From positions 1 to 25,028 of the forward strand of contig CAZTZY010000041.1 in NCBI GenBank assembly GCA_964617765.1: a stretch of DNA of 25,028 bases, in the 5' to 3' direction. Of this stretch, positions 22,801-25,028 are shown piece after piece. The notes below the pieces were generated by a model. The model made no database searches. It was not told the origin of the DNA and saw nothing but the letters and a program-made list of their open reading frames with translations. Within the stretch, counting starts at the first letter, position 1; each line of letters opens with the position of its first letter. The position numbers were made by a program, and so were the translations under genes. The stretch comes from CAZTZY01 sp964617765 (GTDB taxonomy: Bacteria; Pseudomonadota; Gammaproteobacteria; Pseudomonadales; DT-91).

Positions 22801-25028
22801 GTTACACATTTGCCTCCAATGAAGCGGGCACTATAGCTTACAGCGGTGATTGTTCAGCGGCGGATACCCTGGCCAATGACGGTGATAACAGTGTCGATTT
22901 CAATACGCTATCTTTGGGAACACACACAAACTGTGACTTGACCGTAACCGATGCTGCCGGTAATACATCAGCTGTACTGAATGTGAATGACTTTACCATA
23001 GAACAAACTGCACCTGTTCTAACTGAGGTTACACGTATCGGTACCAATCCACTTTATGGCACCACTGACACTTCACCTGCCTACACATTCGATACAGACG
23101 AAGCGGGTACTATTATTTATGGCGGGGGTTGTACTTCATCAACTTCAGCTGCGACATCGGGAAATAATACAATTGTCCTTGATGACCTGCGTTCAGCGAC
23201 ATACAGCACTTGTACATTGCGTGTGCGTGATGAGGCTGGCAATATATCGTCACCGTTAGCGATTTCCACTTTCACGATCGATGCGTTGTTGCCTGTTTTG
23301 AGGCAGGTTGCTCCCATTGCGTTGATCAGCAACAATACAGCACCTGACTATACCTTCAGCAGCACCGAAGACGGTACAATCAGCTATAGCGGTGATTGTT
23401 CATCAGTGACGGGTGCAGCAGTTGCCGGTAACAACTCGATTACCCTCAATACGCTGGCAGATGGTATACATGCAAACTGTCGCATCCGGGTAACGGATGC
23501 ATTAGGTAATGCATCGGATTATCTTGATATCAGGGAATTTACGGTAGATACCGCTGCTCCACTACTAAGGGTTGTAACGCCAGTCATTGACCCAACCAAT
23601 GATGACACTCCCCGTTATACGTTCATTAGTAATGAGTCAGGCGTAATTACCTATTCCGGTTCATGCAGCTCGGTTGATTTGTTTGCAAATGATGGCGAGA
23701 ACTGGGTGGATTTCAATACTTTGTTGGCTGCTACCTATACAGATTGTGGTCTTACTGTGACTGATAGTGCCGGTAATACATCGGCAGTGCTGGATGTGAA
23801 TGATTTTACTCTTGAGCAGACAGCGCCTGTAGTGACAGAAGTGTCGCCAATCGGCAACAGTAATGATTCAACGCCGAATTATACGTTTAATACCAGTGAG
23901 GCAGGTACTATCGTCTATGGAGGCTACTGTTCATCCTCCATTACAGCAGCCACCACTGGTGCCAATACGATAATCCTGAATGACCTGCGATCCGGTGTTT
24001 ACAGTGATTGTACAATACAGGTTCGAGACTCTGCGGGAAATATATCTTCACCGTTAGCTATCACATCGTTCTCCATAGATACGTTGATTCCTGTATTAAG
24101 AACTGTAACCCCTGTTGCTCTCATTACGGCTGACAATACGCCCGATTTCACTTTTAGCAGTACTGAAACCGGTACAATTACCTTTGCGGGTGATTGTACA
24201 TCTGTTACATCAGCTGCTAATCCAGGAAACAATACCATTACATTTAATTCCCTTGCTGATGGTGCTCATGGCAATTGCCGATTCCGGGTTACGGATAATG
24301 AAGGCAATGCTTCGGATTATCTGGATGTGAGAGAGTTTACAGTTGACACAACCGCGCCTGTATTGCGTGTAGTAGTGCCGGTAACGACACCGACGAATGA
24401 TGATACGCCGCGGTACACGTTTACCAGTAACGAATCAGGCGCCATCACCTACAGTGGCGACTGTTCATCAGCGGATACGTTCGCGAATGACGGCGATAAC
24501 TGGGTAGATTTCAATAGCCTGTCATTGGCCACGCATAATAATTGCGGCTTGACGGTAACCGATACAGCCGGTAACACCTCAGCAGTATTGGCGGTGAACA
24601 GCTTTGATATTGAACAAACAGCACCGACGCTGAGCGAAGTGACACCGATTGGTAACACGACAGATGTCACACCGGCCTACACGTTCAATACCGATGAAGC
24701 GGGTACACTGATATATGGTGGAGGCTGTACTTCTTCTGCATCAGCAGCGGTATCAGGTAACAATACGATTGTCCTGGATGACTTGCGTTCAGCGACGTAC
24801 AGCACGTGTACGTTACGTGTACGTGATGCGGCGGGCAATGTATCTCCAGCGTTAGCGATCTCATCATTTACCATAGACTCCCTGGTGCCGGTTCTGAGAC
24901 AGGTTGCGCCGATAGCGCTGATCAGCAACAACACAGCACCGGATTACACCTTCAGCAGCACAGAAGCGGGCAGCATCAGCTATAGCGGCGACTGTTCATC
25001 AGTGACGGGTGCAGCGGGTGTGGGCAAC
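16869..25028 (+). CDS. Giant Ig-like-repeat lipoprotein, 5' part (runs off the window)
   Basis: The frame opens at the ATG at 16869 (ribosome site AGAGGA just upstream) and has no stop to the window end: 2720 codons. The N-terminus is a lipoprotein signal peptide with lipobox L15-T16-A17-C18; Gly at +2 fits outer-membrane sorting. Domain 1 (about residues 35-122) is Ig-like. A linker of seven glycines (128-134) follows, then tandem bacterial Ig-like domains of about 85-95 aa to the end, about 30 in total. Each ends in a strand like LRVTDALGNISD-xLDV-xxFTVDTTAPVL. Each domain read has two cysteines, one in a GxCSS turn and one before the RVRD/TVTD strand. Probably a surface-exposed adhesin or scaffold, matured by Lnt. 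The ligand, the C-terminal domain and the route to the surface are not visible. It shows none of the N-terminal features of type I-secreted giant adhesins. The function is inference from domain type. Confidence 0.93.
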   Translation, partial: MKPYSLLLLSSVILLTACGQDVTDNPPSAKDTKGPILTEIIPVQNPTADVTPEYVYKSSESGTLAVSGSCSSTIVKVKAGLNLIRFSQLPLGTYSDCQLTVTDRSGNLSNVLNVSSFRVADITDVGIGGGGGGGSDLTPPTLIEITPIPALGNNTRPTYQFGSSEAGTIFYAGGCSAPTEKAVFGINTVRFDELRSITYSGCTIRVRDAAGNMSSPLAVSTFTVDAIAPVLRTVVRVPPLTGNTTPNFTFSSSEAGTIGYTGDCSSGTTNAVVGNNTITFNTLAEGAHTNCRITVTDAVNNRSEMLDVDEFRVDLTPPLLRVVTQVEVNSNDPTPRFTYVTNESGTLGYIGACSSSDTFAGDGENFVDFNLSPSPASGAVSLYTGCALTVTDVAGNTSLPLVVNDFQVDLQAPTLTEVTRIGTNPLYGSTDTTPDYTFNTDEAGELVYIAGCTASRLMADVGNNTITFDEFTQGNHSNCIIRIRDAAGNLSSPLTVSPFTIDSIPPVLAQITPVPLITGDNTPAYSFNSTEAGTISYIGDCSSVTSAVAGNNTIDFSTLADGVHGNCKLRVTDGLGNISDVLDVREFTVDTTSPVLTVVQLVSTPTNDTTPQYRFNSNEVGTIAYSGNCSSSDITASDGENWIDFTLAPAPVASADTPYTGCSLTVTDAAGNISVPLVVNDFTVDLLLPVVTEVTRIGTNPLYGSVDTTPDYTFNTDEAGTIVYAGSCSSTIVDAAALNNTVTFNELSQGVHSDCSIRVRDAAGNTSLPLTISPFTIDSISPVLVEVGPVPVVTGDNTPTYTFNSTEAGSITYFGDCSSTIPAVAGNNAVDFAVLADGMHNNCKLQVTDPLGNVSDILTVKDFTVDTTAPLLSVVQLVSSPTNDTTPQFRFGSNEVGVINYSGNCSSSDATASDGENWIDFTLAPAPVASADTPYTGCSLTVTDAAGNISVPLVVNDFTVDLLLPVLSEVTRIGTNPLYGSVDTTPDYTFDTDEAGAIVYGGSCSSASDKATLLNNTVTFNELSQGLHADCTIQIRDAAGNLSLPLTVSPFTIDSISPVLVEVGPVPVITGDNTPTYTFSSTEPGTISYQGDCSAGSVGVAGNNSVDFAALSDGIHSNCKLTVTDALGNVSDILSVKGFSVDTTAPVISVLELVANPGNDTTPQYKFNSNEVGVISYSGNCSSSDVTASDGENWIDFTLTPAPVASAETPYTGCSLTVTDAAGNTSASLMVNDFTIDLLLPVLSEVTRIGVNPFYGSTDTTPDYTFDTDEAGAILYSGSCSSSSSVAVSGNNTITFNDLRSGSYGDCSVRVRDAAGNISSALAVSAFTIDSLAPVLRQVTPIPVIISDNTPDYTFSSTEAGTLTYAGDCSSGVSTAVIGNNSITFNALVDGSHGNCKIRLTDALGNVSDFLDVKEFTVDTTAPVLRVMAAVMSPTNDDTPRYTFNSNEPGVITYSGACSSVDLFANDGENGVDFNTLFPATYTDCGLTVTDTAGNTSLVLDVNDFTIEQTAPVVTEVTRIGTNPLYGSTDTSPDYTFNTDEAGTIIYGGSCSSSVSVAVAGNNTVTFNDLRPAVYSDCTIRVRDTAGNISSALAVSVFTIDSLVPVLRQVTLIASVTSDNTPDYTFNSSEAGTITYAGDCSSITTVAAAGDNAITFNALADGAHGNCKIRVTDALGNISDFLDVRDFTVDTTVPVLRVMVPVTDPTNDDTPRFTFNTNESGVITYSGSCSSVDVFANDGENWVDFNTLFPATYTDCGVTVTDAAGNTSSVLDVNDFTIEQTPPVVSEITPIGSSNDASPDYTFNTTEPGSIVYGGSCSSATSNAVLGNNTITLNELRSGAYSNCTVSVRDVAGNISSALVISPFTIDTLIPVLRQVSPVAVITGDNTPDYTFNSTEAGTITYVGDCSSVTSSATAGDNTITFNVLADKSHANCRIRVTDADGNASDFLDVKEFTVDTTAPLLRVVVPVTTPTNDDTPRYTFASNEAGTIAYSGDCSAADTLANDGDNSVDFNTLSLGTHTNCDLTVTDAAGNTSAVLNVNDFTIEQTAPVLTEVTRIGTNPLYGTTDTSPAYTFDTDEAGTIIYGGGCTSSTSAATSGNNTIVLDDLRSATYSTCTLRVRDEAGNISSPLAISTFTIDALLPVLRQVAPIALISNNTAPDYTFSSTEDGTISYSGDCSSVTGAAVAGNNSITLNTLADGIHANCRIRVTDALGNASDYLDIREFTVDTAAPLLRVVTPVIDPTNDDTPRYTFISNESGVITYSGSCSSVDLFANDGENWVDFNTLLAATYTDCGLTVTDSAGNTSAVLDVNDFTLEQTAPVVTEVSPIGNSNDSTPNYTFNTSEAGTIVYGGYCSSSITAATTGANTIILNDLRSGVYSDCTIQVRDSAGNISSPLAITSFSIDTLIPVLRTVTPVALITADNTPDFTFSSTETGTITFAGDCTSVTSAANPGNNTITFNSLADGAHGNCRFRVTDNEGNASDYLDVREFTVDTTAPVLRVVVPVTTPTNDDTPRYTFTSNESGAITYSGDCSSADTFANDGDNWVDFNSLSLATHNNCGLTVTDTAGNTSAVLAVNSFDIEQTAPTLSEVTPIGNTTDVTPAYTFNTDEAGTLIYGGGCTSSASAAVSGNNTIVLDDLRSATYSTCTLRVRDAAGNVSPALAISSFTIDSLVPVLRQVAPIALISNNTAPDYTFSSTEAGSISYSGDCSSVTGAAGVGN
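17295..18113 (+). repeat. First A-B-C triplet of Ig-like domains (divergent copy, 819 bp)
   Basis: Triplet with A from 17295, B from about 17562 and C from about 17829. A opens with IEITPIPALGNNTRPTYQF and lacks the TRIGTNPLYG insertion of later A domains. B follows with the LTGNTTPNFTFSSSEAGTI type. C has the SNDPTPRFTY start and the GDGENFVDF motif. It is the least similar to the other triplets, as is usual for end copies of arrays that evolve by internal duplication. Confidence 0.8.
18114..20597 (+). repeat. Three consecutive 828-bp A-B-C triplets
   Basis: Units begin at 18114, 18942 and 19770. Each has a long A domain (TRIGTNPLYGS-TDTTPDYTF), a B domain (ITGDNTPTYTFNSTEAG type, with LADGVHGNCKLRVTD) and a long C domain with the insertion APAPVASADTPYTGC after the conserved GENWIDF; in the first unit only the Tyr-Thr-Gly-Cys part of C is seen before 18114. 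Equal lengths and close sequence mark them as one expansion. Confidence 0.85.
20598..21410 (+). repeat. Transitional 813-bp A-B-C triplet
   Basis: It has the long A domain (TRIGVNPFYGS) but the short C domain (NTLFPATYTDCGLTVTD) with no APAPVASADTP insertion, and a new interdomain link ending in DFTIEQTAPVV. It joins the left group of 828-bp units to the paired units on the right. Confidence 0.8.
21411..24632 (+). repeat. Two 1611-bp tandem copies, each made of two A-B-C triplets
   Basis: Triplets begin at 21411 (813 bp), 22224 (798), 23022 (813) and 23835 (798). Long A domains (TRIGTNPLYG) alternate with short ones (the SPIGNSNDSTPNYTF type). The C domains also alternate: GSCSSVDLFANDGENWVDF in 21411 and 23022, and GDCSAADTLANDGDN or GDCSSADTFANDGDN in 22224 and 23835. 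The i to i+2 similarity shows that a two-triplet block of 1611 bp was duplicated as a unit. Confidence 0.8.
24633..25028 (+). repeat. Tenth triplet, A domain and start of B (cut by window edge)
   Basis: The A domain opens like the short type (SEVTPIGNTTDVTPAYTF), but its centre and end match the long-type A domain of the 23022 triplet (GGGCTSS through SATYSTCTLRVRD). The B domain that follows (from about 24897) also matches that of the 23022 triplet (ISNNTAPDYTFSST). It is a mosaic unit. The reading frame is still open at the last base. Confidence 0.8.

Noticed and set aside
17378..24934. Many reverse-strand open frames of 60-160 codons across the repeat array, with similar sequences to each other
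   Set aside because: They recur with the repeat period and are mirror frames of the plus-strand Ig-like domains. They have no ribosome sites and no family signature.
17295..25028. CRISPR array or non-coding satellite as an explanation of the periodic sequence
   Set aside because: The period is about 800 bp, always a multiple of three, the frame is continuous, and differences are mostly synonymous or conservative. The repeats are protein-coding.

Overview
The window looks like a chromosome segment of a free-living gammaproteobacterium of moderate, somewhat AT-leaning base composition. The evidence is the cluster miaB-phoH-ybeY-corC-lnt-leuS-lptE-holA on the minus strand (Lnt and LptE imply a Gram-negative outer membrane), a DUF1820 gene divergent from miaB, an iron superoxide dismutase, an iron-sulphur class I fumarase and a large chemoreceptor. 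The arrangement resembles Pseudomonas and Cellvibrio relatives. A Cellvibrionales-like host is my inference and is not proven by the sequence.

Layout. 1-371 (minus) is the N-terminal part of sodB, cut by the window edge. 557-2879 (plus) holds a membrane-anchored coiled-coil protein of unknown function followed closely by class I fumarase, ending in a good intrinsic terminator. 3051-3803 (plus) is an SDR oxidoreductase and 3844-4365 (minus) a short MgtC/SapB-family membrane protein. 4647-6557 (plus) is a methyl-accepting chemotaxis protein whose sensor region contains an internal duplication. 6572-16026 (minus) is an eight-gene housekeeping run for tRNA modification (miaB), ribosome/RNA maturation (phoH-like, ybeY), a CBS-domain CorC protein, lipoprotein acylation (lnt), leucyl-tRNA charging (leuS), LPS export (lptE) and the replication clamp loader (holA). 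Spacing is tight and two genes overlap. A DUF1820 gene follows at 16191-16523 (plus).

The accessory and most unusual part is 16869-25028 (plus). It is one uninterrupted reading frame of 2720 codons that runs off the window. It starts with a lipoprotein signal peptide (lipobox LTAC) and consists almost entirely of bacterial Ig-like domains, about 30 of them. The domains come in three alternating types (A, B, C) forming triplet units of 798-828 bp. Nine complete triplets and part of a tenth are present, and the later triplets are themselves organised as pairs of 1611 bp. Every domain read carries two cysteines. Copies with identical protein sequence differ at many synonymous positions, so the array is old and held by selection on the protein. 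A CTA trinucleotide repeat lies inside the predicted promoter spacer of this gene, which could allow switching by repeat-length change.

Together, the left 16.5 kb is ordinary core metabolism and information processing. The right 8.2 kb encodes a giant, probably surface-exposed lipoprotein (adhesin or cell-surface scaffold) whose C-terminus and possible partner genes lie outside the window.
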